Below are positions 21,868 through 32,195 of a stretch of 64,000 nt of DNA, piece by piece. A program made the position numbers and the translations under genes. This DNA is from Leguminivora glycinivorella (lineage: Eukaryota; Arthropoda; Insecta; Lepidoptera; Tortricidae), in contig NC_062978.1 of NCBI RefSeq assembly GCF_023078275.1, positions 4,044,585 through 4,108,584 of the forward strand, written 5' to 3'. Each line of letters begins with the position of its first letter. Within the stretch, counting starts at the first letter, position 1. The notes beneath the pieces were generated by a model. It worked only from the letters and a program-made list of their open reading frames with translations. It was not told where the DNA came from and ran no database searches.

Positions 21868-22012
21868 TAGCAAAAACGACAATCGTTGACGCTAGACGCT
21901 GATCAAAATGCAGCCTGGCTCTGTCGCGCAAATACGGAAGAGCGATGGAGATAGCTAGCTGTGAAAACAATATTATCGTTAGCGTTTGTGCATTTGGCTA
22001 CGTAGTCTGATA
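21868..22012 (+). repeat. Unnamed repeat C, copy 2
   Basis: Diverged copy of 18177-18302 (GACAATCGTTGACGCTAGAC, CTCTGTCGCGCAAATACGG, GCATTTGGCTACGTAG). Confidence 0.7.
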
Positions 22013-22211
22013 ACGACCCTTTCAGTCTCACGTGGACGGTGGACACGCAATGTGTTTGCTCACTCGAGTTCTGTTTACTACAGTTTTTCATGTCGTTATT
22101 ATAGGTTAAAGGAATTTTTACTGAATTTCTTTCGTGTCTGTTAAATTTGTCTACTTTGGAAATAGCAACGACACTTAAAAATAATAAACTCAAAAAAATA
22201 GAATGTATAGG

Positions 22212-22447
22212 CACACCTCGGACACTGGCGATTAAATATATGAAAGAGGCGCAGCGTACCTAGCACACAGTGTAAGCTCGTGTAGGTGAACGCGTACTAT
22301 GCTTGTATGAGTGACATATGACAGGTCGACTGTTCGCGTTTTTGACAGACGGTAACTGTGAGGTAACCGAGAGGGGGTGGGCGGCACTTTCAGCGGGGAG
22401 CGGGAGTGGCCATACTGTATGATAATACTCTTTATTATACTGTGGTA
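22212..22447 (+). repeat. Interspersed repeat family B, copy 2
   Basis: Full copy from CACACCTCGGACACTGGCGA to CTTTATTATACTGTGGTA. A MITE abuts it at a TA. Confidence 0.85.
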
Positions 22448-22605
22448 TAGGTGAAAAACCTAAGAAAGTCACCTGTTGTATGTGTGAGTGACGTGTTCGA
22501 ATTGAATAGGCGTTTGTTTTGTTTGTGTTACTAATTTTAAATATTTGTTCTCTATTCGAACACGTCACTCACACATACAACAGGTGACTTAGTTTTTCAC
22601 CTATA
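22446..22605. mobile_element. Foldback MITE, TATAGGTGAAAAAC ends
   Basis: The arms TATAGGTGAAAAAC, TCACCTGTTGTATGTGTGAG and TGACGTGTTCGAAT have near-perfect inverted partners on the right, about 50 bp in all. Terminal TA suggests a TA duplication, as in Tc1/mariner MITEs. Confidence 0.88.
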
Positions 22606-22612
22606 CTTGCTT

Positions 22613-22830
22613 TTACCCGCAGCTTCGCTCGCGTTAAATTCGAAAATTCAGGGATACTAACTTCCACCTCCCATTTTAGGGAAGTGGGGGTTAGAAAGAG
22701 ATAAAAAGTAGCCTATGTCACTCTCCATCCATAAAAATTTACGTAAGTTCGTCGCTCCGTTTTGCCGTGAAAGACGGATAAACAAACAGACACACACACT
22801 TTCCCATTTATATTATTACTTAAGTATGGA
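22613..22830 (+). repeat. LINE-derived repeat D ending in ATTAGTATGGA-like sequence, copy 1
   Basis: CCGCAGCTTCGCTCGCGTTA, AAGTAGCCTATGTCACTCTC and TTCGTCGCTCCGTTTTGCCG. The same set occurs at 25345 and 63119. Sequences of this sort are abundant 3' ends of RTE-like LINEs in Lepidoptera; the assignment is inferred. Confidence 0.65.
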
Positions 22831-23345
22831 ATTCTAGGTATATTTTAATCGTAATCATGTGTGTTGTATACAATAATGTATGTAGGTACCCCTTAGTAGG
22901 CAAGCATGGTCGCGCGATAAATGATAAAACATTGCCTGCCTGTTTTACTTTTGGTATATATTACAATATAATAATTAACTAAAGTTATTCCTCTGGTATT
23001 TCATATAACATGTCCGTGTAATGCCTAATAATTACATAGTTCAATACCAATTCATGTATAATTCATTGACATCAGGCGATGAGTCGTGAAAGTCGTGAGC
23101 AACGGAAAAATATGCCAATTATCCTCGATGTCAGGCGGCCCGCTGGGGCACCGTGGAAAGTTTCTCTGAAGGCAGACGGAATAACAATTTAGTTCTATCA
23201 TATCAGTAATTAGATAGATATGGGTTTTAGTTTGTACCAATTTCTTAGTACACGTGTTTATTTTGGTTGGCTTTGTCACTTCTGGGAATACTGAGTATAT
23301 ACAGTAACTTTGTCGCCTGAATGTCGGCCACATGACGTATACATC
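22831..23345. other. Unassigned spacer
   Basis: The minus-strand open frame at 23052-23432 (126 codons) overlaps an inverted repeat and shows no domain. I see nothing else. Confidence 0.25.
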
Positions 23346-23420
23346 AAATCCGGTAGGTAGTTCTGATTTTTTGCAGACTTGTTTATGATGGTGACGTAAT
23401 GAATAATCCAAGTTTGAAAG
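23346..23420 (-). repeat. Unnamed repeat E, inverted copy
   Basis: Reverse complement of the sequence flanking the SINE-like insertion at 23.9-24.4 kb: the plus strand carries CTGATTTTTTGCAGACTTGT and AATGAATAATCCAAGTTT here, inverse there. Confidence 0.65.
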
Positions 23421-23524
23421 GCTTAATCTCATAAACTATTAGGTCTACAGGTACAGATAACATTTTAGTATCATATTGTAGAAAAATTCAGTTTTAGTCT
23501 ACTTTACAAAACGCCCTTAAGAAT

Positions 23525-23785
23525 CATCATTCGCCTGCCCTTATCCCATTTATTTGGGGTCGGCGCAGCATGTCTTCCGCTTCCATACCTCCCTATCATC
23601 CGTCATCTCATCATTCACTTGCTTTCGCTTCATATCATCTCTCACGCAATCCATCCACCTTTTCCTCGGTTTTCCTCTCCCGTTACTTCCTTCCACACTC
23701 ATTCGCAATGCCTTTCTCGTCACATGACTTTCATCCCTTCGCATCACATGCCCATACCATGCCAGACGATTAGCTCTTAAGAATG
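23525..23785 (-). pseudogene. 5'-truncated RTE-type LINE with 11-bp duplication
   Basis: The minus strand encodes the C-terminus of an endonuclease-reverse transcriptase: RANRLAWYGHVMRRDES, then GRGKPRKRWMDCVRDDM and a terminal WKRKTCCADPK, typical of the RTE clade. It is flanked by direct repeats CCCTTAAGAAT at 23514-23524 and 23786-23796. Only about 85 residues remain, so it is a dead 5'-truncated copy. The 3' UTR (CCAAATAAATGGGATAAGGG on the minus strand) ends in ATGATGATTC. Confidence 0.85.
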
Positions 23786-24119
23786 CCCTTAAGAATGTTT
23801 TTCAAAAATTAGTCCTTTAGGGTTGAAATCGCCAAAATTTGAAAAAGAAACGTTTTTCACGGTTTTTTCGATTTTTGACAAAGTTGCGTTCGGCGCTCGA
23901 GATCAGAAACTTGGATTATTCATTGGACCAACATCATAAACAACATACAACATACATACATACAATCACGCCTGTATCCCATAAAGGGGTAGGCAGAACA
24001 CATGAAACTAAGTTTCAGTGCCACTCTTGGCAAATAAGGGGTTGAAAGAAAACGAAACTGTGACATTGCAGTGACAGGTTGCCAGCCTCGCCTACGCCAC
24101 AATTTAACCCATAACCCAT

Positions 24120-24254
24120 CAGTGGCGGGGCGTGAGAATTTTCGATGGTAAAGCCGGAGGGGTTTTTGGAATCTATTTTGTATGGACTTCTACAGACAGT
24201 AGAGAATTCTAGGAAACCCGTTGGGAATCGAGTTGTATCGACGCTCCGCCACTG
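24120..24254. mobile_element. 135-bp hAT-like MITE with perfect 8-bp duplication
   Basis: Ends CAGTGGCGGGGCGT and ACGCTCCGCCACTG are inverted copies, and TAACCCAT occurs at 24112-24119 and 24255-24262. It is nested in the SINE-like retroposon, so it is the younger of the two. Confidence 0.9.
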
Positions 24255-24305
24255 TAACCCATAGTCGCCTTCTACGACACCCACGGGAAGAAAGGGGGTG
24301 GTGGT

Positions 24306-24328
24306 GGGGGGGGGGGGGGGGGGGGGGG
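24306..24328 (+). repeat. Poly-G tract
   Basis: An uninterrupted run of about 23 G follows a GGTGGTGG stretch at the end of the SINE-like retroposon. Length is liable to sequencing or assembly error. Confidence 0.85.
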
Positions 24329-24375
24329 ATCATAAACAAATCTGCAAAAAATCAGAACTACCGGATTTGACGCTT

Positions 24376-25344
24376 ACTACAGATGTATAAAGTTACTAGA
24401 TCAGAGAGGGAATTTACATAATTATGTAGGTATTTTTGTTGAACGCTCGTACTCTGCAATCCGTGCAATCCGTGCAAATTTTGAGTCTTAAGCCAATATG
24501 CAACGGAAGCCTATAAAGAAACACGCAAATATTTCCATTCACTAAACACATTCCCCGCTGAGCTATGTTCGTAGCGCTTCTTTGTAGCTTGTAGCCGATA
24601 ACATGGATTTCACCCTATGTTGCGTCGTAGACACAGAACGACAACGTGTCGTGATTACCACTGCCTTATTTTGTCTCTTTACCGAAGTCTATCTTTGCAA
24701 CCAGTTCTCAAACAAGTTGCTGTTGACTCGCAGACCGTCTCTATCTGCCCTTATAAGCTGTAGCGTATATCGTGTCACTCTGGCACTCACATGCTTTTCG
24801 AAAAGTGACAATAAGGGTCCATTTACACGACGCCAACCGGCATATGCGTTCCAGTACATTGTGGTATTCGGTGTGCTGAAAGTAATAGTAATAGCGCAAT
24901 TTAACTAAATAAAAACCACTATTGAAAAAAAAAGGTCTAATGATAACACTGCGTTTGTATAGTAAAAATCCTCAGATTCAACAAGCATCCAAGTACAGGG
25001 TGTAAAATGTAAAATAAAAGCAGTAAAACTACTGCCGGCCGCGTCCCCATACACCGTCACTCGCCATTAGTTTACATACAAATGGGCGTCGTTTTACATA
25101 ATCCATCGCGCACGATGGCGGTAATTTGTTGCAAACCGTCTGGATAAGCAAATTGATAGCACCCTGTATAATGCGGATCCGATATCGCGCCCGGATAGAT
25201 ATAAACTTTCATGCACCTGTTTGTTAAAAATTGGTGGTAATAATTATTAGCATGTTTTTGTCTTCGGTTAGAGCGATAGTTATTCATAAAATAACACTAT
25301 GGAAACGGATTAAATCGCTCAATTCACTAGCTTTTGCACTTCGC
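24376..25344. other. Unassigned spacer
   Basis: 24603-24908 is open for 101 codons without a known domain. GGGTCCATTTACACGACGCC at 24826 resembles the end of the palindromic MITE at 9217-10276, but no partner arm was found. Confidence 0.25.
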
Positions 25345-25492
25345 ACGCATTAGAAAGAGACAATAAGTAGCCTATGTCACTCTCCATCCCTTCAACTATC
25401 TCCACTTAAAAAATCACGTCAATTCTTCGCTTCGTTTGGCCGTGACAGACGGACACATACACTTCCCCATTTATAATATTATTAGTATGGAT
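25345..25492 (+). repeat. LINE-derived repeat D, copy 2 (short)
   Basis: AGTAGCCTATGTCACTCTCC to TATAATATTATTAGTATGGA; the 5' part of the family is absent. Confidence 0.65.
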
Positions 25493-25699
25493 TTACAATT
25501 TATTTTTAGTCCGTAATTATTTTTTCGCTATAATAACAGTTTTAAATGATTTACAGTAAGCTTCACTAAAAACATAATTCATAATTCATTTATTTGCATC
25601 CTTAGTCAATATAAGCTTAGTGTTTTTGTTGTGATTGAAATGTAGGAAAGAAAGCATTGTGAAAAGATGCGTTGTCCTTTTTACAATATTTGATTATTT

Positions 25700-26343
25700 T
25701 ACCGGTGTTGCCCTTTCGACACTTTAATGAAATGTAAGGGGTACACCGAGCGGATGTTGCCCTTGCCCGTATCATGGGACACACGCAGAGGCAACACCCG
25801 CCAGGGTGTAAGGACTATTTGAGAGTTAATGGAATCTAAAATGAACTGGTCTATTTTGATGAAAGTGATGGACTAAATACTGGGCTATGGATAAAAAACC
25901 GGACGCCTGCCTAATAAAACGGTATCCAATTTTATTTCCGGCAGACGGTGACTCGTCCCCACAAGATGGGCCCCCACAAAAAGCGACATCCAAGATGGCT
26001 CAAGGGCAACACCGGTGTGAGAACTCAAGGGTGTCGAGAGGTGTACACCGCTTTCTGCCCAGTGGCCGTTAAGCCACTCTACCAACTCGCGTCTTATGCA
26101 AATTTTCACTTCCACCCCTGGGGCATGTAGCCCTAACGACCCCACTCTGGACGGCCAGCCAAGGCAAGCCAGAGGTAGAGAGTCCTGTCCCACCCACCCG
26201 CCTTACGGGTAACAGAACTCCCCAGGAGCACTCGGGTACGTGGGGTCGCTGTTCCCCAACAGCTCGCCACAAGCTGCCCTGCGTTGACTGATTGCACTGG
26301 TAAAACCAATGGGCGATGGGGTCGTCACATCCCTACGCCAAAA
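25700..26343 (-). mobile_element. Probable LINE 5' region (minus strand), unclassified
   Basis: On the minus strand it begins GGCGTAGGGATGTGACGACC. The same start heads the internally deleted element at 54762. Several short frames are open, up to 102 codons at 25885-26193 minus, but none has a known domain. I read this as the 5' UTR and start of a retroelement whose 3' half is missing. Confidence 0.45.
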
Positions 26344-27333
26344 TGTTTATATATTATTATGATGAAACATGTTTAATTACGAAAATATGACCATAACATA
26401 ATTTTTACATATTAAGATCCATCTTCTGAGTAAAGACCTTCTCCTTCCTATTTAATCTAGTTCATCATAAAAATACTTTAACTAAAAACCCGAGCTGAAA
26501 GTCCAAACGGTGTGCAAAGATCCACAAAAGATATTAAAAATTCACCAGGTTTCTGCAATCCTAAACGAAATACGATTTCCATCAATATTGCTCATATTTT
26601 CCTGCATTGCTCGCGATGCGTCGTCGAAATGCAAATATGGTGCAGCTAACGAACGCCAGGCGGCGCTGGCGCGCGATTTGTCTCCGCAGCTCGCCACCCT
26701 AGCTAACAATGATAGATAGCGACGACGGGACAACTATTTTATTAAAATGATGCTTTTGTGTATATTTTTAAACTTTAGCTTATGTGTTTTGTTTCTAACC
26801 TCATTTCGAGTATATCTAAGTGAGATGTCTTGAGTTATGTTCATTGATAATAGGTAGTATAAGGTATTTATTAGCTCATTTAGTGGACGGTCTTTGGAAT
26901 ATTGCGAGACGCATTTTTTACGCAATATTTAAGCCCAGAAGCGAGACAAGTGACATACTGGAAGACAGACTATGCTCAGAATAGTCAGAATAGAGCGATA
27001 GAGGGTACATAATAACATGATGATGATAATTAGTATGTGTTTCAAAGACGAGAAAACGTTCCGTAATTATGTTTCATTTAACTATATAGAAACAATATTT
27101 CAAATAGGTTTCTTTACAATATACAAAGGTGAAATATATGTTATTTGACACCAAAGATATAAAAGTTGATAACGAATGTTAAAATCTATTTCATATGAAT
27201 CTTAAAAAGCAAAAGCAGTATTCACGTTTCGTAGCTCGGAGCTGGCGCTCGCGGCGCCTGCAAGTGGCGATATTTTAGCGTGTGCCTGTTTTGAAAACTT
27301 TATTCATGTCGACAGCATCCTGTCTATCAAGTA
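26344..27333. other. Unassigned stretch
   Basis: 26510-26719 plus and 26542-26733 minus are short open frames over a GC-rich patch (GAACGCCAGGCGGCGCTGGC); neither recalls a domain. Another GC patch lies near 27245. No repeat arms seen. Confidence 0.25.
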
Positions 27334-27414
27334 GAGATGTTCCGAATAGTGGTTTTGGCTGTATTCGGCCAGTATTCGGCATAACGTTCAGAATACATTT
27401 TCAAATGAAATGAA

Positions 27415-27560
27415 ATGAACCCAGCAACCTTCAAATCAAGAGTGAACAGGCATCTTCTGGGCGAGCTCACTCCATCGTATCGTAGGCCACGTCTTTGCCT
27501 TTGGCTAGTCTGTGGTCAAGAGTAAGCCCATTTATAATAATAAAAAAAAATGCAAATGTA
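27415..27560 (+). pseudogene. 5'-truncated LINE: ORF2 C-terminus plus A-rich tail
   Basis: A 36-codon frame (MNPATFKSRVNRHLLGEL, then RRPRLCLWLVCGQE) ends at 27525 and is followed by an A-run at 27540. It is the same kind of ORF2 end as at 13362. Confidence 0.6.
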
Positions 27561-27660
27561 ATTATTTATTGCCGGAAATACATTCCATAGATTACTAAGA
27601 TTACTAATATTAACATAATAAATAAACTACATTAAATTAAAATTAATAAAACTAAAACCA

Positions 27661-28140
27661 AATTAATCTAGTAGGACCCGCGGTTTCGGGTCACCCTGAC
27701 CCCGATCCCACAGGCCTGTGGTAGGCCCTCCAGCGCTCGTGCAGCAGGCTGGCGCCCCACTCTCTGACAGCGTGTTGGAGGAGGCGAAAATTGCCTTCCT
27801 GGCGGTGGCGCTCCTCATGCGCAGAAGCGCGTCCCAGCCCGGCGCGCGTCCCTCCGCGAACAGGCGGTTGACTAAACCAACGTACAGGTAGCAAACCGAG
27901 AAGAAACGGGCCTCTCGCTTGTTTTTACCCAGAAGCCATGTGCAATTTTTGGAATCAACTACCTTCGGAGTGACTACGACATGGGATTCTTCAAGAAGTA
28001 GGTATTTAGGCTCTCAAAAGTCTGCAACGCAAAAGGCTGGCTCCTCTGATGTTGCTTATGTCCATGGGCGGCGATGACTGCTTCCCATTGGGAGGCTCGT
28101 CTGCTCGTTTGATAAAACTTCAATTGTCTCTTTGAACTAG
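27661..28140. pseudogene. Degraded retroelement pieces in two orientations
   Basis: 27661-27900 is GC-rich, open on the minus strand (67 codons or more) and followed on that strand by an A/T-rich tail, as in a LINE 3' end; I cannot name it. 27935-28115 on the plus strand contains decayed LINE ORF2 C-terminal codons: a W-N-Q-L-P motif, then LLMSMGGDDCFPLGGSSARL. Both are dead. Confidence 0.5.
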
Positions 28141-28605
28141 TGAATTTAGTTAGTCAGCCAAAGCAATACCACGATAAAAATTAACAAAGTAAGTGAGTGA
28201 ATTTAACAAATACTCAAAAAGGGTCTTGGTATTTTAGTTCACTACTTTCCAAGATTACTGTTTAGGTAAATAGTAAGTATATGTTGCTACACATGTTAGT
28301 GGTAAATATAGGTAATTTTTGTAGTATTTTATCTCTCCATTTATTAGGCAACATTATACCAAATATCAAATATTCGGCAAATTGGCCGAATACTAAATAT
28401 TTCCAGAATATTCACATCATCTCTACTAAATATCAAGCCAGAAGTTTTCGCCGCCCGAATTGCACCTGAAACCCGGCAATCAGTGACAGACATCTGAGGC
28501 CATTTCTTTCGTTTATCTATGTGCATCATTATCGCTTGAATATGCAAACTATCATGTTTACGTTGACACTGTTGAGTTGTTGACACTATTGAGCGCACTA
28601 ACAAA

Positions 28606-28865
28606 AGGCTAGTTTCCTTTACTTAAAATAAAATATTTTATGCAGTGCACAAAATAAAGCACTACATAATTAGAAGAAAATATGGACAGTAGTTATGTTT
28701 AAACATAATTTATATTTAATAAGTCAAAGAGAAAGATATAAAGTAATTCAATTGACCGTGACGTCACTCCTCAGTATTTCATGGTAATTCCATATTAGCA
28801 AATCGTTTTGATAGTTCTTAAAAAGAAGCTGATTTGACTAGTAGGAAACTAGCCTATTGCTTGTA
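28606..28865. mobile_element. Foldback MITE, AGGCTAGTTTCCT arms
   Basis: AGGCTAGTTTCCT at 28606-28618 is exactly complementary to AGGAAACTAGCCT at 28853-28865. The interior is A/T-rich and non-coding. Confidence 0.6.
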
Positions 28866-29034
28866 GTTTGCAAACGTTACCTATCGTTTGAAAATGACGA
28901 CGCCTTGTGCCAAAATGATGAGTCTTGAAATTTGACTGTCACATTACGATTATTACGTTTGAAAAATGAGAAATCCGTTGTAAAATGTAGAATGTTAAAA
29001 TAAAATAAAATTTTGCTTTGACATTCTAATGCTG

Positions 29035-30402
29035 AGAGTTTTGAATGATTCACGGTTATTTTCATTAGACTTATATTGACCGGGATATAGACCGTGATTA
29101 CCTTTTTGATTTTTGTCGAGCTCCCGATATTTCGACGCAGTTGCATGCATCATGATCACGGAAAACTGACGAAGGCGGGTGGATGTTAAAGTTGCATAGA
29201 CAGCGCGCGATCTACCCTCCTTCGCGCGCGTCGGCTGCGTTCACTTTCAGCGTTACCACTGGTCGCATTCACACTCGATGGTCTGTCCAAACACACTACA
29301 CTCACAGTGTCACTACGTTTGTTCAATTCTGACTTCACCGGTTTTTTACACAAACAAATCACTGGATTCCATACATTAGATAGTTTGAAGCCATCCTCAC
29401 GATTGAAATTTTTATATTTGTGAATCTCAATGGCTTCTCTTACCAATCTCGGTATGTAGTGGCGTTCCGTCGAAATTACCTTAGGACTATGCAGCTCGAT
29501 CCAATGATTTGCACCCGACTCAATGAGATGTTGAGCAATAGCAGACTTGCAAGTATCGTTCTTTTTGACTGCAGCAATGTGTTCTTTAATTCTGCAGGCA
29601 ATAGTGCGCTTGGTCTGCCCTATGTAAGAACTGCCACAACTGCACTCAACTTTGTACACACCAGGTTTTTCCAGAGGAAAATTGTCCTTAGGTGACCGCA
29701 AGAACTGTGCAATTTTCCTGTGTGGGGTGAAGATAGTTTTTACAGAGTAATTGTTTAGTATTTTAGAGATCTTATCTGTCACTCCCTTTACGTACGGCAT
29801 AAACGCTGGTTGTCTCTCTACGCGATGAGTGAAGTGCTTGGGTTTTGCATCCCGTTTATTAACGTTAACTCGGTAACCATTTCTCCTCAGGACTCTCTGA
29901 ACATGGTTCAACTCCTGTACAAGATGAGAGGAGTCACACAAAGCGTGTGCGCGATTGGTTAGTGATGTTACGACCGAGTTTAACTGTCTGGGATGATGGT
30001 GTGAGCTCGCATGCAAGTAACGATCTGTATGCATCGGTTTCCTATAGACAGAGTGTCCCAGCATGCCCTCGGCTCCAACCTTCAAGCTCACATCAAGAAA
30101 TACCCCTATCTTTTTCCATTTCCAATGTGAACGACATGGATCGATGCACGCTGTTCAGGTGTCGTAACAACAGATCAGCTTCCTCCTTGCTACCCTTTAT
30201 TACGCAGAACACGTCATCCACGTACCTCTTCCAAATTTTAACGGGAACTGGGGGCGCAGCGAGGGCTTTGTGCTCAAAATGTTCCATCCAGATGTTAGCC
30301 ACAACTGGTGCCACTGGACTGCCCATCGCTACTCCCTAATATCGGGAGCTCGACAAAAATCAAAAAGGTAATCACGGTCTATATCCCGGTCAATATAAGT
30401 CT
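29035..30402 (-). mobile_element. Penelope-like element, 5'-truncated, with 64-bp inverted arms
   Basis: 29067-29130 and 30339-30402 are exact inverted copies (64 of 64 bases), outside a minus-strand reverse transcriptase/GIY-YIG reading frame. Penelope-like elements often carry terminal repeats in direct or inverted arrangement. The right arm joins the RT frame just before the GVAMGSP motif, so the RT N-terminus is lost. A coding-free relative sits at 13771-14048, and remnants at 7078 and 50190. Confidence 0.9.
29186..30326 (-). pseudogene. Penelope-like reverse transcriptase/GIY-YIG endonuclease, truncated and frameshifted
   Basis: Minus strand, two frames. 30326-30093 encodes the RT end with MGSPVAPVVANIWMEHF and the catalytic box YVDDVF. 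30091-29186 (301 codons) continues with HSVYRKPMHTDRYLH and ends in a GIY-YIG nuclease (GVYKVECSCGSSYIGQTKR). A one-base frameshift near 30095 separates them: the first frame stops right after KDRGIS, while the family sequence continues in the neighbouring frame (FLDVSLK). In Penelope elements the GIY-YIG domain supplies the nick that primes reverse transcription. The missing RT N-terminus plus the shift make this copy non-functional. Confidence 0.88.
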
Positions 30403-30413
30403 AATTCTAACGC

Positions 30414-30747
30414 TGGTAGCCTAAGCGGTAAGTACGTACGACTTTTGTACCGGAGGTCGTGGGTTCGAACTCCGGCTCGCACCAATGAGTTTTTCGGAAT
30501 TTATGTGCGAAATGTTATTTGATATCTTCCAGTCGCTTTTCGGTGAACGAAAACATCGTGAGGAAACCGGACTAATTCCAGTAAGGCCTAGTTTATCCTT
30601 CGGGTTGGAAGGTCAGATAGGTCGCTTTCGTAAAAACTAGTGCCTACGCCAAATCTTGGGATAAGTTGTCAAAGCGGACCCCAGACTCCCATGAGCCATG
30701 GGAGCATGAGTCGTGGGAAATGCCGGGATAACGCAAGGACGATGATG
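30414..30747 (+). mobile_element. Full-length tRNA-derived SINE with 10-bp duplication
   Basis: ATTCTAACGC occurs at 30404-30413 and 30748-30757. The head is tRNA-like with a perfect A box (TAGCCTAAGCG) and B box (GGGTTCGAACTCC); the body matches 8700-8845 and ends in GATGATG. Pol III would transcribe it; a partner LINE would mobilise it. It sits right beside the Penelope-like element. Confidence 0.92.
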
Positions 30748-30790
30748 ATTCTAACGCATTAGTTGGCAGACCAATAATTAGTTGTATTAC

Positions 30791-30852
30791 ATTATTTGGC
30801 GTCATATTTTCTTCAACACGGCTAGGTTGAAGAAAATATGACGCCAAATAAT
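30791..30852. repeat. Perfect 27-bp hairpin
   Basis: 30791-30817 and 30826-30852 are exact reverse complements around an 8-base loop (the arm starts ATTATTTGGCGTCATATTTT). It could be a very short foldback element or a small-RNA precursor; the sequence alone does not decide. Confidence 0.9.
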
Positions 30853-30909
30853 TATGTTTATTCGATCCGGCTATTCGTTGAATTGCCACATTCCAAAACG
30901 GCCCTGCCT

Positions 30910-31036
30910 ATGATGCTTGCAATTTTATCACTTAACTACGTGGATAAAGCATCCGTCACGTTTTGGCAAGTACATCAGTGTGAGAGTGACAGATGACTTA
31001 TCCACTTTGATGAGTGATAAAATTGCAAGCATGATA
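30910..31036. mobile_element. Foldback MITE, ATGCTTGCAATTTTATCACT arms
   Basis: TGATGCTTGCAATTTTATCA pairs with TGATAAAATTGCAAGCAT; further inward GTGGATAA pairs with TTATCCAC. Non-coding. Confidence 0.85.
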
Positions 31037-31513
31037 GCCCCGCTGTTTTTGATAGCAGATAGTGACGTAATGTGACAGATTATACAATCCAAACTAGAAA
31101 AAAATTAACATCTTGCAATTTGACTGTCACAGACAGTCATGGCAAAAACAAGTAGGTACAAAAAAAAAGAAGAGGGAACACAATTCAAATTATAACCTTC
31201 TTTGAAATATAAAAGCCGATATCGAATTTCCCCTTCCAATCCAATTCGATTACCTGAATGAAGCCTCTGAGTTATGAGCGGAATTGGCCCGACATAATCA
31301 ATTTATATGCGTTACGATGTACACAATTTACTCATAGGTACCTAAAGGTATCGCCATAGACTAATAACACTAAGACTGCCAATCAGCTTCACCAACTTAT
31401 TTGTGAGCTAATTTCGTAGGCGACATCTAGCCACAGGTAGCGGAATTATTAGTGTTGTTACTAGAGATGTCAATTATCGGTACTGCTACTTGATGGTGTG
31501 ATAAGAGACAACA
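31037..31513. other. Unassigned spacer
   Basis: 31370-31460 holds a loose inverted repeat (ATAACACTAAG against TTAGTGTTG), perhaps an old foldback. No gene seen. Confidence 0.3.
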
Positions 31514-31780
31514 ACCACAAAATTGAATTTTTGAAAAAAAACCCCATCTGGGACATAGTGGACCGGTTTTTATGAACCATTTGATGGCTAAGAACATTCT
31601 CGACAAACTCAGCTTTCAGACAAAAAAAAACTAAATCGCTTCATCCGTTCGGGAGCTACGATGCCACAGACAGACACACACACAGACAGACAGACACACA
31701 CAGACAGACAGACACACACACAGACAGACAGACAAATCAAACTTATAAAACCCCGTCATTTTTGCGTCGGAGGTTAAAAA
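31514..31780 (-). repeat. GTCT-tract repeat, copy 5
   Basis: Minus-strand copy: ACATAGTGGACCGG, CATCCGTTCGGGAGCTACGA, a long AGAC/ACAC tract and a TTTTTGCGTCGG end. Confidence 0.85.
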
Positions 31781-32063
31781 TATCATTGGTCAACAATTTA
31801 CAACTAATATTAGAAGCGGAATGAGTTGTAAATAGAGTTCCAGTTACGCTATTAAATATATGAAAATTGTTAAGCGTCACAACTATAGTACTCATGTCTG
31901 TATTCCCAAAATGAGTTAGCAGAGAACTTGAAACTGCTCCAGTTTCAGTGCTCCTCTGAAACGTTTGATAAGTTGATTTTGATAAAGCTCTGGTCTCGAC
32001 ATCTTGTGTTAAGTAACATGCATTACTAATAATTCGATCCGCTACTTGCCGCTAGATGTTCAT

Positions 32064-32195
32064 CAGTCACCTGCAATAACATCGTACAAAAAGAATTGTG
32101 TACAAATATATGACACACTTTTATGGCTACAGAAATAAAATTGTGTTAGATATTTTTGCGGCCTTCTTTTTGTGTGATGTTATTGCCGGTGACTG
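32064..32195. mobile_element. Foldback MITE, AGTCACC(T/G)GCAATAACA arms
   Basis: AGTCACCTGCAATAACATCG pairs with TGATGTTATTGCCGGTGACT. Related to the MITE at 7182-7314 by its AGTCACC ends. Confidence 0.75.

Larger units (their letters stand above)
23942..24328 (+). mobile_element. SINE-like retroposon split by a hAT MITE
   Basis: CGCCTGTATCCCATAAAGGG, CATTGCAGTGACAGGTTGCC and ACGACACCCACGGGAAGAAA are standard lepidopteran retroposon sequence. It is flanked by the 11-mer ATCATAAACAA on both sides, interrupting repeat E. It contains the MITE at 24120-24254 and a long G-run. A fragment in the other orientation lies at 46556. Boundaries are approximate. Confidence 0.65.
27334..28431. mobile_element. 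TIR element (TAGAGATG ends) broken by LINE insertions
   Basis: Left TAGAGATGTTCCGAATAGTG with TATTCGGC motifs; right GAATATTCACATCATCTCTA preceded by TATTCGGC/GCCGAATA motifs in inverse orientation. The interior is LINE debris, so the original element was probably only a few hundred bases long. No clean duplication was found. Confidence 0.45.

Noticed and set aside
25885..26272. Overlapping 60-100 codon frames on both strands
   Set aside because: They lie in GC-rich LINE 5' material that recurs in part at 54762; no domain is visible in any frame.
27691..27894. Novel 67-codon minus-strand gene
   Set aside because: Looks like the end of a GC-rich retroelement ORF followed by an A/T-rich tail; other frames are equally open.
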